Source of the DNA: Dryocosmus kuriphilus
Taxonomy: Eukaryota; Arthropoda; Insecta; Hymenoptera; Cynipidae
Reading direction: 5' to 3'
Length of the DNA stretch: 64,000 nt
NCBI GenBank assembly: GCA_038277395.1
Contig: CM076196.1
Location: 80,284,286-80,348,285 of the forward strand
This document shows, in pieces, positions 10,526 to 20,406 of the stretch. A program made the translations under genes and the position numbers. How positions within the stretch are numbered: the first letter of the stretch is position 1; each line of letters opens with the position of its first letter. The notes under the pieces were generated by a model. The model did no database searches, was not told where the DNA came from, and saw only the letters and a list, made by a program, of their open reading frames with translations.

Positions 10526-13180
10526 CACGGAAGAAAATGTGTTGTAATTTTTGCTAAGAATTCGAGAAACTTTTACTATTTTAAATAGTAAATTGGTGAC
10601 ACATAGAAGCTTGTAGTGAAATGTAGTATTCTGTGCATGCATTATTTACCATGATCGAAAAGCTTTTCATGTCATCCTTAGCGGTAAGACTTACTATTCC
10701 ACATGGTAAATTCAACCTCTTTATAGTAGTAGGTATGAGGATGCTTTGTACCTGGTAGTACCGTAACTAGTAGGCTTATGTGCTATGCCACATAGTAAAT
10801 TTGACGATGTTGAAGTAGCAAGCTGATGCTGCCAGATACCTGTGAACACTAGAAAGCGTAGCTTTTAGTACTATGATACATGGTAAAATCGACCCGTTTA
10901 AACTAGTAAGCTATGCCTCCGTAATATATCTGGAATTGTCATAAAGAATACCCTTAAGTACCACATCATATGGTAATCTTAACCATTTTAAATAAGAATT
11001 TTGACACTGCTACACTATTATGAATGCTACAGGAAAAAATGTTTACTGCCATGCAACTGTATTCCGCATGGTAATTTATACTTTGTTATACAAGCGGAAC
11101 AGTGTGCGCTTTTTTGTTTATTATTGCAAATTAAAAATAATTTTCTAACAATTAAATACATAATTTCATTAAAATGAGATCTATATTCACGCGCAGTCGA
11201 GGTCATCTTTCGCGTATAATTAGAAACAAAAGCTATAAAGATGAAATTTTTAGAATTTCGGCACTTCAGCATTAAAATGACAGTCTGTACCATATTATCC
11301 GCTTCTGTACAGTATACCAGTAAAGGTTTTTTATAATTATATGTGTTAACTAACTTTACCTATTTTTGACACATGCGTATCCTTCGGAAGAGTCAAAAGA
11401 TCAATTTTACAATAGTTTTATTGCATCCATGGGTGATTTCATGCGATATCTCTTGTTGCTAACCACTACGAGATCGCTTTCATTTTTCGGATAGGTCCTA
11501 CAAATACATAGAATAGCTAGCTGCAATTGATGTCCTTGTTCGTACAGCTTCTTCCTTTTACTTTCTACAGCTTCATCTATACCGTCGAGGCATTCCGAAA
11601 AAAATAAAACAGTTCATTATAATATATTGTATTACATGCACACAACAAAAATCTCTACAATTAAATAATACACCTGCATCAAGTGTATTTGAAGTATAGG
11701 TATATATATATTTTTTTATTTCGTCATTTTAGCTTACTTACGAAAAAAGAACCTCTTCTGGCAAGGGTCGTGAACACTGGAACAGGTAACGGGTAACCGA
11801 CTAGCGGATAGACCAAGAAGTGTACCTTGCAGCTTTTCTGGATTTCTGGAATGTATACTAACAGTTTTACTCCAAAATATCTAAATACAAATTTCTACGC
11901 TTTTTCACTTCAATTTTATTACAAATTTTTGCCAAGCCTTCCTCATATATTATTCACCACCTACAAAAGTGATTATTAAAATAGTTTATTAAACATGTTT
12001 CTACAAAAAATATGAAAAAAGCAAATAATTTTAAAGACACTCTAAACTCTAAAAGCATTTTGCCGTACTGTTAAATTGCTATTGCTACACTTACAGTTAC
12101 GCTTTATCTATGACTTTTATTAACATACTTAGAAAAATTAGTTTTAAAATTTCATGATACGTATACAGCTTAATTAGCAAGTAAAAAATAAACAGCAAAA
12201 AAGTGTTATTTTCCGAAATTTAATTAGGAAAGAAAAATTGTATTGTAATAAAATTATAACTTACCTTTAGCTAGAAAAAGGTACCAATGATCTCCTCGAG
12301 AATCTCTTGTATCACAGAATCACAACTTTTCACATTATTCGTATATATCCGTATATATTTCGTTAAATAAATTGATTCGCAATACGTAAATATATAATCA
12401 CTTCTTTGTGTTTACCAGTGAGAGCGTCTGTTCAAGCTTGCCGTAGCTTTTGAAACTGGAAATGACAGTAAATCCAATAACTAACAGAAAAATGCCACCA
12501 GGGGCGCCTTTTATTATGTGACAAAGATGTAAATACCATTGAAGTCGGATAGCGCGATAGTCTAATACTCTACCATGCAGTGTATACTATACACCCCGGA
12601 AGAAATTACTATGTGTCACAGTAAACATAGCAGTACCGAGTGGTAACGTTTACTATGTGGCGTAGTACAAGTTGTTATTATATCTTAGCTTCAAATACTC
12701 TTTCAGCTGTTAATTTCTCTAATTAATTCAAGTATAAATTACTAAAGTGGTGGCACTTGGGACTATGCATGTTCAATATTATTACTTTGTGAGTTTAGCG
12801 CAAAGTACTTTCATAACAAAGACATATTTGCCTTATGATGTAGTATTATTTCCCTACCCAGGTAACAATTATTACTCTATAAGCTACCATTTTCTGCTCC
12901 ACATAATAAGGCAAAAAGAACTTCATCAGCATAGAATAAAATACATATGGCCCTCTTAAAATATCATACAACTCTTAGTGTATTCAACTATGAAAAATAT
13001 TTATATTGATCATTTAAAGAAATTATTATTTTCACCATGCAGAAATAGCTCTAAGTCCTAGCCAAATACCATTTTTTGTTATAGTTTTCTATTACTATTA
13101 CTATTCACCTAGTTAATGCACGTCTTTACTATGTAACCAAGTACTTTTTACTTGGATTTCAAAAACCATTTCTTTCCGTG
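10526..13180. mobile_element. Candidate inverted-repeat element with repeated TACTATG motif
   Basis: The 14 bases CACGGAAGAAAATG at 10526 match the reverse complement of the right end at 13167-13180 in 12 positions. A related end-like sequence also occurs near 12596 (CGGAAGAAATTACTATGTG), so a shorter element of about 585 bp may be nested at the right. Inside, the motif TACTATG followed by ACATGGTAAA or its inverse recurs many times (for example near 10690, 10780, 10870, 10960, 12605, 12650 and 13120), often as imperfect palindromes. No transposase is visible and I found no convincing target-site duplication. The class is unknown. Confidence 0.4.
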
Positions 13181-14433
13181 CATCTGTAAAAAAAAATACA
13201 CTGTGGGATTGAAAATGCGGGCACTTAAAAGCGAGCGTGTCTCATTAGTATTTCGTGGAATCTAATCGCTGATTGGTTTTCGAATTTTAATTTTTGTCAT
13301 GTAATGCTTTGTCTTCTGGAATTGAATTGAGGAGATGAGATATAGATTATCTGGTATTCTATGAACTTCCAGAATGTATCTGCTGCTAATAGGAAATTAC
13401 TGAGTGGGTTAGTACTTCGATCTCCGATATCGACTGCAGACAGCTAGATTCGAGTTATTAGTGCACTAAGGGTTGTGAGGGGCTCTTTACTGTCAAGGAA
13501 GTAGGTCGACTACATTTTAAGAAAGTGTCTCTTATCTTTTACGCCCTGTAATCGCGAATTCGGTTTCTCATGAATTTCAATCGAGATCACCCCATCTGTA
13601 CCGAATTTCCAACTCGGTCACGTGCACCATATTAACTTATTTCTCTGCCGAGTTCTTGTGACTTTTATCGCTTTACCTATAGTTTTAAGCACATTATTTG
13701 TTTTACTTCACCGGAAAAGGAAACTTACCTTCCTCTATTATTAAATTGCCAGCTAAGAATGTACGATATTACACTCCTAATGTTCATGTTTTATCAGGAA
13801 AATTACAATTCCATTATTTTCTTTAAAAAAGTAATGCATGCTCTTTGCTGCAGAGTTGGAGTGAATGATAAAAATGTGTGGACATTTTTAATGACTATTA
13901 TTCGCGCTTGATATAGTAGCTTATTATATTCGACAAAAATAGCTCTAGTTACCCATAACCATGCATTTCGATGTGGCAAGCCTGCATTTTAAGAGCACGC
14001 GATGAAAGCCAATAAAAGGTACGCTGCTTGAGTATGCACGTTCACGTTGACGTGCACGCACACGAAAAGGCGAACGGGAAAGCGGATAGAGGAAAGCGAC
14101 ATAATGCGCGCGGTATACCGCGGCACTTCCGAATTACTCCGGCAAAATCTCCCCGCGTATTTGCATTCCCCCGTGGTTGAGCCCAGACAGAAATTAATTG
14201 CGTACTTGCCCGAGCAATAATGAAACACTGTTGCTATCGCCGTGCGCAGGCGACCGTTTTCCGGAAATCAAAGACACTTTCGTCCGAGCGTAACCACTGT
14301 GAACCACCGACACCAGGAGAATGCTAACTTATGTACACTCGACACATTTGAACGCGAATCTCTTTCTACTGTTTTACCTTTAAAGTTTGTGTAGAGTCTG
14401 GAAATTTCAATTCTTTATTAAGTTTAATAAAGA
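13181..14433. other. Unassigned stretch with a CpG-rich patch
   Basis: No gene is recognised. The patch at about 14030-14330 is CpG-rich and contains a GCGCGCGGTATACCGCGG palindrome; it could be a regulatory region or exon of a host gene, but nothing in the sequence decides this. Confidence 0.4.
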
Positions 14434-14626
14434 TACGAGGTGCGATCAAAAATTAAGGTGACTTCTTGAATTTTGCGGGATGCGTACAATCGATATTCGT
14501 TTTATTACATTCTCATCTCAATGAGAAGGTATTAGTTTTATGTGAAAACTGACTTTCGCGGATTTAATAAAATCTCGACGTTTCATGACCTCCTGAATCC
14601 GAAAAAACATGTTTTACGTTGGTGTC

Positions 14627-14667
14627 TGTCTGTCGTTGTCGTTGTCGTCGTCGTTGTCGTCGTAGTC
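14627..14667 (+). repeat. GTCGTT-type simple repeat
   Basis: A GTTGTCGTCGT-like run is present, with equivalents at about 33750-33815 in copy B and shorter ones in the 54-58 kb array. It is a fixed internal part of the repeat element. Confidence 0.85.
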
Positions 14668-14869
14668 TGTGAACACGATAACTTTCGAAGGACTATTCTG
14701 ATTGGGTTGCGCTTTGGCACACTTCTTTAAGGCGCAAAAAGTAAGGACGATTTCGTTAACCAGCCACTTTTGATTAACGGTTATGGTTTTATCCATCAAA
14801 AACGGTTTTCACAAAATCAAAAAATCCGTTTTCCGACTAAACTATACGAGATACACAAAATATGTATAT

Positions 14870-15900
14870 AACTAAAATTGTTCATCTCAAAAGAATCTAC
14901 AAATTCTGTCTTAACCATTTTTTCATAAAATGGATGGTTTTTGTTTTAATCGAGAAAACGTTATTAAAAATAAGAAACTGTGGTTTTTTGCCAAAATATT
15001 CAAGATATGAAAAAATGGTAAGAACCAAAGTTGTTCAACTTCGAAAGATCTACAAATTTTGTCTTAACCATTTTTTCATAAAATGGATGGTTTTTGTTTT
15101 AATCGAGAAAACGTTATTAAAAAAAAGAAACTGTGGTTTTTTGCCAAAATATTCAAGATATGAAAAAATGGTAACAACCAAAGTTGTTCAACTTCGAAAG
15201 ATCTACAAATTTTGTTTTAACCATTTTTTGATAAAATGCACCGTTTTGGTTTTAAATTTTGAAAATTATTTTATCCATCAAAAACGGTTTTCGCAAAATT
15301 GAAAAAATCCATTTTTGGGCTAAACTATGCAAATACGCAAAATATGTATATAACTCAAACTGTTCACCTTAAAAAAATCTACAAATTTTGTCTTAACCGT
15401 TTTTTGATAAAGTGCACGGTTTTTCTTTTAATCGAAGAAATGTTATTAAACATAAGAAACTGTGGTTTCCCGCCAAAATATTCAAGATATGAAAAAAATG
15501 ATAATAAACAAAATTGTTCAGCTTAAAAGGGGCTACAAAATTTTATTTAACTATTTTTTGATAAAATGCATTGTTTTGGTTTTAATCGAAAAAACGCTAT
15601 TAAAAAATCAAAAATTCAAACTTTCCGCCAAAATACGCAAGATACAAAGGAAATGATAATGAATAAAGTTGTTCAACTCAAAAAGATCTACAAAATTGCT
15701 ATCTATAATTTTTTGTAAAGACGCATAGTTTTTGAGTTATTCGAGAAATATGTTACTAAATATAAAAATATCCACTTTTCAGCAAAAATATGCAAGATAT
15801 GAGAAAATATGAAGAAGCAGAATTGTTCACATTGGAAAAAGCTACAAATTTTATTTATAAGACTCATCGCTTTACTTTTATAAATCAAAAACCTGCATTG
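14870..15900 (+). repeat. Tandem repeats of about 153-156 bp inside copy A
   Basis: The motif GTTGTTCAACTTCGAAAGAT and its variants recur near 14877, 15030, 15183, 15356, 15512, 15667 and 15824. The first three units are nearly identical and 153 bp apart, a multiple of three, which keeps a 146-codon frame open at 14862-15302. Later units are diverged and frame-shifted. I therefore treat the frame as accidental. Confidence 0.8.
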
Positions 15901-15964
15901 TAAAAATTCGAAAAATCACAAAAAAATTTACTAATCTACAATGGATTTAAAAACAAATTAATTG

Positions 15965-16500
15965 TCGAGCGCGAAGCGCGAGTGTCGTTATAAGAATGTA
16001 TTTTAAGAATCGAAATCCTGCATTGTGAAAATTTGGAAGATCACAAAAAAAACTTTACCATTCTACAATGGAAAAAAAATTAGGTGTCGAGCGCGAAGCC
16101 CGAGTGTCATGATGAGAATGTATTCCTTAAGGTCGATAGAGCCTTAAGTAAAAAAATTTCTTTTGTAATTTTTAATAAAATTTAAATCTAATAATTTCAT
16201 TAGAAAAATGTAGGTGGTTTGAAAGATTAAGATAAAAATTACCAAATTACACTGATCAATGGTTTGATCTTTAATTTAAAGGTTAATAACCTATCGAGCG
16301 CGAAGCGCGAGTGCCGTAAGACGTACGCCATACGCGCGCTCATACTTCGCGCGAAGCGCGGCCGAGCGCGTAGCTCGAGGTGAACAACGTATTGAGCGCG
16401 AAGCGCGAGTGCCATCAGACGCGCGCCCTAGGCCCGTTCATACTTCGCGCGAAGCGCGGCGCACCCAGCGCGCGACGAGAATGTGCCCGCAAAGCGGGCA
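15965..16500. repeat. Cluster of GCGCGAAGCGCG palindromes
   Basis: At least eight copies of the short palindrome GCGCGAAGCGCG or close variants (for example near 15970, 16090, 16295, 16350, 16395, 16450 and 16490) interrupt otherwise AT-rich sequence. Each can form a GC hairpin of 4-5 bp with a GAA-type loop. Similar clusters occur near 34600, 35230-35310 and 58450-58570 in the sibling copies. Confidence 0.85.
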
Positions 16501-16642
16501 GATTTTTTTTTTTCTTATATTGGTACACTCGTCCCAAACATATGTGCACAGTTTCAGCTATATAGCATTTTTTGTTTGTTTGTGAGAGGCATAAAGGTTA
16601 GAAGTGTTTTGCGTGCTCGGCGATTTTCTGCTGTCGAAAAAA

Positions 16643-17670
16643 ATGGATCAAAGAATTTGCATCCAATTTTGTGTAAAAAATGGAATTAAGTGCTCCAAAA
16701 CACTTGAAATGTTGACAGTGGCATACGGTGAGTGTACTCTGAGTAAAAAATGTTTGTAAGTGGTACAAGCTCGTTCGGGAAGACCGAGAAGATGTTAATG
16801 ACGAAGCTCGCCCTAGACGTCCCAGCACGTCAACAACTGATGAGAACGTTGAAGAAGTGAAGAAAATAGTGTTGGCGAATCGTCGAATTACCATTAGAGA
16901 GGTTGCTGATGATGTCGGCATCTCGTTTGGCCCGTGCCAAGCAATTTTAGTGGATATTTTGGGCATGAGACGTGTTTCAGCGAAGTGTGTTCCGTAATTG
17001 ATAAATTTTGACCAAAAGAACTGTCGCGTGAGCATCGCTCAGGAGCTGTTGAATGACATCAAGGGCGACCCAGACTTGCTCAAAAGGATCAGAGCAGGTG
17101 ATGAAACATGGGTATATGGTTATGACGTCGAAGCTAAGGCTCAATCGTCCCAGTGGAAGCATTCTGGATCACCAAGACCAAAAAAAGCACGCCAAGTTCG
17201 ATCAAATGTCAAGGTTTTGCTTACGGTTTTCTTCGATTATCATGGCATAGTGCATCAGGAGTTCTTACCTTGTAGTTATGCGACGTTTGCGTGAAGCAAT
17301 ACGAAAAAAACGTCCGGAATTGTGGAAAACCCAGTCATGGGTATTGCACCATGATAATGCGCCAGCTCACACGTCATTGCTTGTTCGTAATTTTTTGACT
17401 AATAACAACACCATAATCATGCCTTAGCCACCGTATTCACCGGATTTGGCTCCCTGGGACTTTTTCCTGTTTCCAAAACTGAAAAGACCCATGAAAGAAC
17501 GGCGTTTTGCGATGATTGAGGAGATAAAGACCGCATCGCTGGAAGAGCTGAAGGCTATACCAAAAAGTGCTTATCAGAAATGCTTTGAGGATTGGAAAAA
17601 GCGCTGGCACAAATATATTATATGCGAGGGGGATTACTTTGAAGGGGATAACATCAATATTGATGAATAA
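16643..17670 (+). pseudogene. Mariner (Tc1/mariner, DD34D) transposase, broken
   Basis: This encoded the DDE-type transposase that cuts and pastes the element at TA sites. The reading starts at the ATG at 16643 and ends at the stop at 17670. Recognisable parts are the N-terminal helix-turn-helix region, the GDETW block with the first catalytic Asp (about 17100), the HHDNAPAH block with the second (about 17350), and SPDLAPWDFFLFPK with the third. There are 34 residues between the second and third Asp, the mariner DD34D spacing. It is broken by an in-frame stop near 16757, another near 16997, a deletion of roughly 40 bp near 17272 that shifts frame, and a stop near 17427. It cannot make an active enzyme. 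Confidence 0.9.
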
Positions 17671-17726
17671 ATAAATATTTTTTGATAAAAATAAAACGTC
17701 ACCTTACTTTTTGATCACACCTCGTA

Positions 17727-17969
17727 CATGCTACTTTTTACAATACCTCCCCATCCTTTTGTGATCGTCATGGTGGCGCCACAAACGTTCTACTAAACGA
17801 TCAACCCAATTGCTCAATCTCTCTCCGAAGAACGGTAAAAGACACAGATAATTGACATTTAAAATTATTTCATCCCGCTACGTCACAGGTTTGAAATTAC
17901 TGCTTCCCCCCGCTCTACAGGCACTGACAATCGAGTTTTTCTGTCGCGAAAAATAATATACACAAGGAC
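17727..17969. other. Short spacer, nothing recognised
   Basis: Sequence between the mariner right end and the 175-bp repeat cluster; no gene or repeat structure is seen. Confidence 0.5.
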
Positions 17970-18632
17970 ATATCGGAAAAAAGTGTTGGTCTTTTCTTTT
18001 CTAGTGGAGCTGAAAAGTTTCTAATGGGTCCTAAAATGACTTCAAAAATGTCTGAGCAAAAAAAAAAAATTGCCCTCAGTCCGCACAACGCGCTCAAAGG
18101 CCAGAATCACGAAAAATAGAATTTCTTTCCATATTTTCAAGACGCTAATTTTTTTTCTGATTCAGATGAACAGTAAAAATTGTATAAATATTGACACAAG
18201 TGTTTACACATGTAGTATAGACCTCATCAAAAATTCTGTTACGTTTGCGGACTCAAGTTAAATATACCGAAAAATAGTAAAGTCACGAAAAATGGAATTT
18301 TTCTCGTTATGTACAGGAAAATAACCTTTGCTTTCTAATCCGGGTGGGCAGCAAAAGTTGTATACTATGGTAATATAAGTACCTATGTAGTATGGAACTC
18401 AAGAAAGATTGTCTTATGTCCGCACACTCAAGTTATGTAAAATACTGAAAATGGTAAAAATGACTAAAAATGTCGTTTTTCTCGTTATTTTCAAACCAAT
18501 GTAATTTTTTCGGATCCAGGTGAACCGTAAAAGTTATACACTATGATAGTATAAGCGTGTATATAGTAATATACAACTTTTACCGTTCATCCGGGTCAGA
18601 AAAAAGATTATTGTCTTGAAAATAAAATGTTT
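17970..18632 (+). repeat. Diverged tandem repeat of about 175 bp closed by an inverted copy
   Basis: Three clear units are marked by TTTTCTCGTTATTTTC followed by a variant of GATGAACAGTAAAAGTTGTATA, at about 18150, 18345 and 18525. A weaker one may start near 17990. The block 18570-18630 is the reverse complement of the end of the last unit, so that unit forms a hairpin centred near 18568. The layout (direct units then an inverted partial) is the same as in the tRNA-hairpin arrays, but no cloverleaf is seen and I found no flanking direct repeat. Confidence 0.65.
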
Positions 18633-18874
18633 GATAAACTTGAAGAATTTTAATACCTTTATAAGAGAATGTTTAAAACATTCGAAAGATTTTGAACATG
18701 GCATATTTAATAATAAGTCTGATATTTTTCGTCTTTCTCGAATTTAGCATCTTGAATATAATTAACCCAAAAGTAAAGCAGATATATTACATTTAAAACA
18801 AGAATGTTTAATTATTTCACTAGTTCTATAAATAGTCACATTATGTATAATAATTTTTACCCAAGAATAATGTG

Positions 18875-20387
18875 TAATTGAAACTGTTGCGGCCTTTGTT
18901 GGGTTTTTTGCTGTTTAATTTAAAAAATTTATTGTCAACATGTTTCGATTCAAATTTGAATCCTATTCATGACATTTTATAACATTTTAAGAGTAGTAAT
19001 CAGAATTAATGGAACATTTTGTATATTTCGTAGAGAACAGGTTTGTGCAACCTAACCTGTACAAAAAATTATTCAAGTTAATCTTTTGTAGAATGTAAAA
19101 AAGTTTGTATTATTATATTATTATTTAAAGGAAATTATTATTACTTACATTAGTGTCCATTTTGTTAAAGAAAAATGTGTTTGAGTTACAAATAAAGAAA
19201 ATTTTGCTGGAGTCATGATGTTTATCTGATGAAAATGTCATGACTGAAATTTTAGGTTAGCATCATATAATACGTATATAGTTATAACCCGCGAAAAATG
19301 AGAAAAATTTGAAAAATTTTTAAAATTTAAAAATTATGAATGTGTGTAATTAAATTATTATAAATATTGCTAATGCCTTGAATGTCAGTTCTAAAATTAA
19401 TAGAATTTATATCATGTTGTATATGAATCATCTCTAGAATTAATCTTTTGTCCAGGTTAGGTTCTGTTTCTAAAATCTGGACATTTTTTAAATTAAAATC
19501 AAAAAGATGTGAAAAATTATATGCATGTTTAGCAATAGCCGTATTAGTTTCGTTTTTTTCAATAGATCTTTCATGTTCTCTGTTTCTAATACGTATAGCT
19601 CTACTAGTTTGTCCAATATATGTTTTTTCACAGTTTTTACATTTAAGTTTGTAAACGCAATTACATTTGTTTTCTTTTTTAGTTAGATCTTTTGTGCTTT
19701 CAAAACAAGTTTTTTTAAGATTATTTTCTATGGAGAAAATCAATTGTACATTACATTTGCTAAAAATTATATAAAGACATTCATCAAAATTATGAATATA
19801 TGGTAGTGTAATTATCTTTTTTCTAATTTCAGATACCTCAATTGTTTTATCTAGATTTGCTGTATTTTGAGAACTTAAAAATTTATAGCGTTCGATGATT
19901 TTACTTTTTAAAAAATCTAATGGATAACCATTTTTTTTAAAAGTATTTTTTATAAGAATTAGATTATCTTTATGGTATCTAACATCAGATAATTTTGTTG
20001 CTCTATCAACGAGGCCATAGATAACACTAACTTTATGTTGAATTGGATGATAAGAGTTGTAATTTAAAAATCTGCCAGACCATATTGTTTTACGGTACCA
20101 GTTTGTGATGATTTTATTATTTTCTATTGTAAGTGATAAATCTAAAAAGTTAATTTTTTCATTTGTTGCCATTTCCATAGTAAATTTTAATTTATCATTT
20201 GCAGAGTTGAATTTAATTAAAATCTCTTGAACTTTATCTTTAGGTAAAAAAATTAAGGTATCATCAATATAGCGAAAATAAAAAATTATTGGAAAATTAA
20301 TAGATTCTAGAACTTTATTTTCAATATTCTCCATAACAATATTAGCAACGGCTGCTGATAATGGTGAGCAAAGTAAAAAGAGATTCC
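18875..20387 (-). mobile_element. Penelope-like retroelement (PLE) copy 1, 5'-truncated
   Basis: The minus-strand frame at 19327-20334 encodes the C-terminal half of a PLE polyprotein, followed by a 3' non-coding region to about 18875. That region matches PLE copy 2 (52971-53280) closely, including GTTGCGGCCTTTGTTGGG and a hairpin between two GTCATGA motifs at 19213-19246. The 5' part (fingers and most of the palm of the reverse transcriptase) is missing. The right border near 20387 is placed where RT similarity ends; I found no target-site duplication for this copy. Confidence 0.85.
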
Positions 20388-20406
20388 TTAAACGACTTCC
20401 TCCATT
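19327..20406 (-). pseudogene. PLE reverse transcriptase (C-terminal part) plus GIY-YIG endonuclease
   Basis: In a full PLE this protein nicks target DNA with its GIY-YIG domain and copies the element RNA at the nick. Counting from the Met at 20334, the YIDD catalytic box is at residues 22-25. The frame continues upstream for 24 codons and still shows the SPLS motif that precedes it in PLE reverse transcriptases. The thumb region follows (about 60-200). A GIY-YIG domain then starts with VYKL at 227-230 and the Cys pair CKNC at 232-235, followed by TYIG at 238-241, Arg 245, the NREHE block at 251-255 and a conserved Glu at about 301. The 335-codon frame is free of stops, so the copy is not very old, but the truncated N terminus makes it non-functional. 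Confidence 0.88.

Larger units (their letters stand above)
14506..16512 (+). mobile_element. GCGAAGCGC-type non-coding repeat element, copy A (inside mariner)
   Basis: It starts with TACATTCTCATCTCAATGAG, as do the copies at 33629, 54476, 55269, 56064, 56862 and 57658, and ends at a CCCGC-AAAG-CGGGCAGATTTT hairpin. The starting 12-mer TACATTCTCATC recurs in inverted form (GATGAGAATGTA) near the right end, so the ends are inverted relative to each other. In order it contains a GTCGTT-rich stretch, 153-156 bp internal repeats, and a right third crowded with short GCGCGAAGCGCG palindromes. No protein-coding capacity is evident. The class is not identified: there is no Helitron CTRR terminus. Confidence 0.7.
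14436..17724 (+). mobile_element. Mariner element, defective, split by a nested repeat
   Basis: The left terminal inverted repeat begins CGAGGTGCGATCAAAAA at 14436 and its partner ends at 17724, each flanked by TA (14434-14435 and 17725-17726), the standard mariner target duplication. The transposase remnant lies at 16643-17670. Between the first 70 bp and the 5' leader of the transposase sits a GCGAAGCGC-type element (about 14506-16512), so without the insertion this mariner would be close to the usual 1.3 kb. The nesting shows the mariner arrived first. Confidence 0.85.

Noticed and set aside
14862..15302. 146-codon open frame made of repeated 51-residue blocks
   Set aside because: It follows from 153-bp DNA repeats. 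The related repeats in the same element and in copy B are frame-shifted or interrupted.
19214..19256. Hammerhead ribozyme in PLE copy 1 (CTGATGA followed by GAAA on the plus strand)
   Set aside because: The bases that should form stem II do not pair, the strand is antisense to the PLE, and the core is not kept in PLE copy 2 (CCGATAA at the same place).
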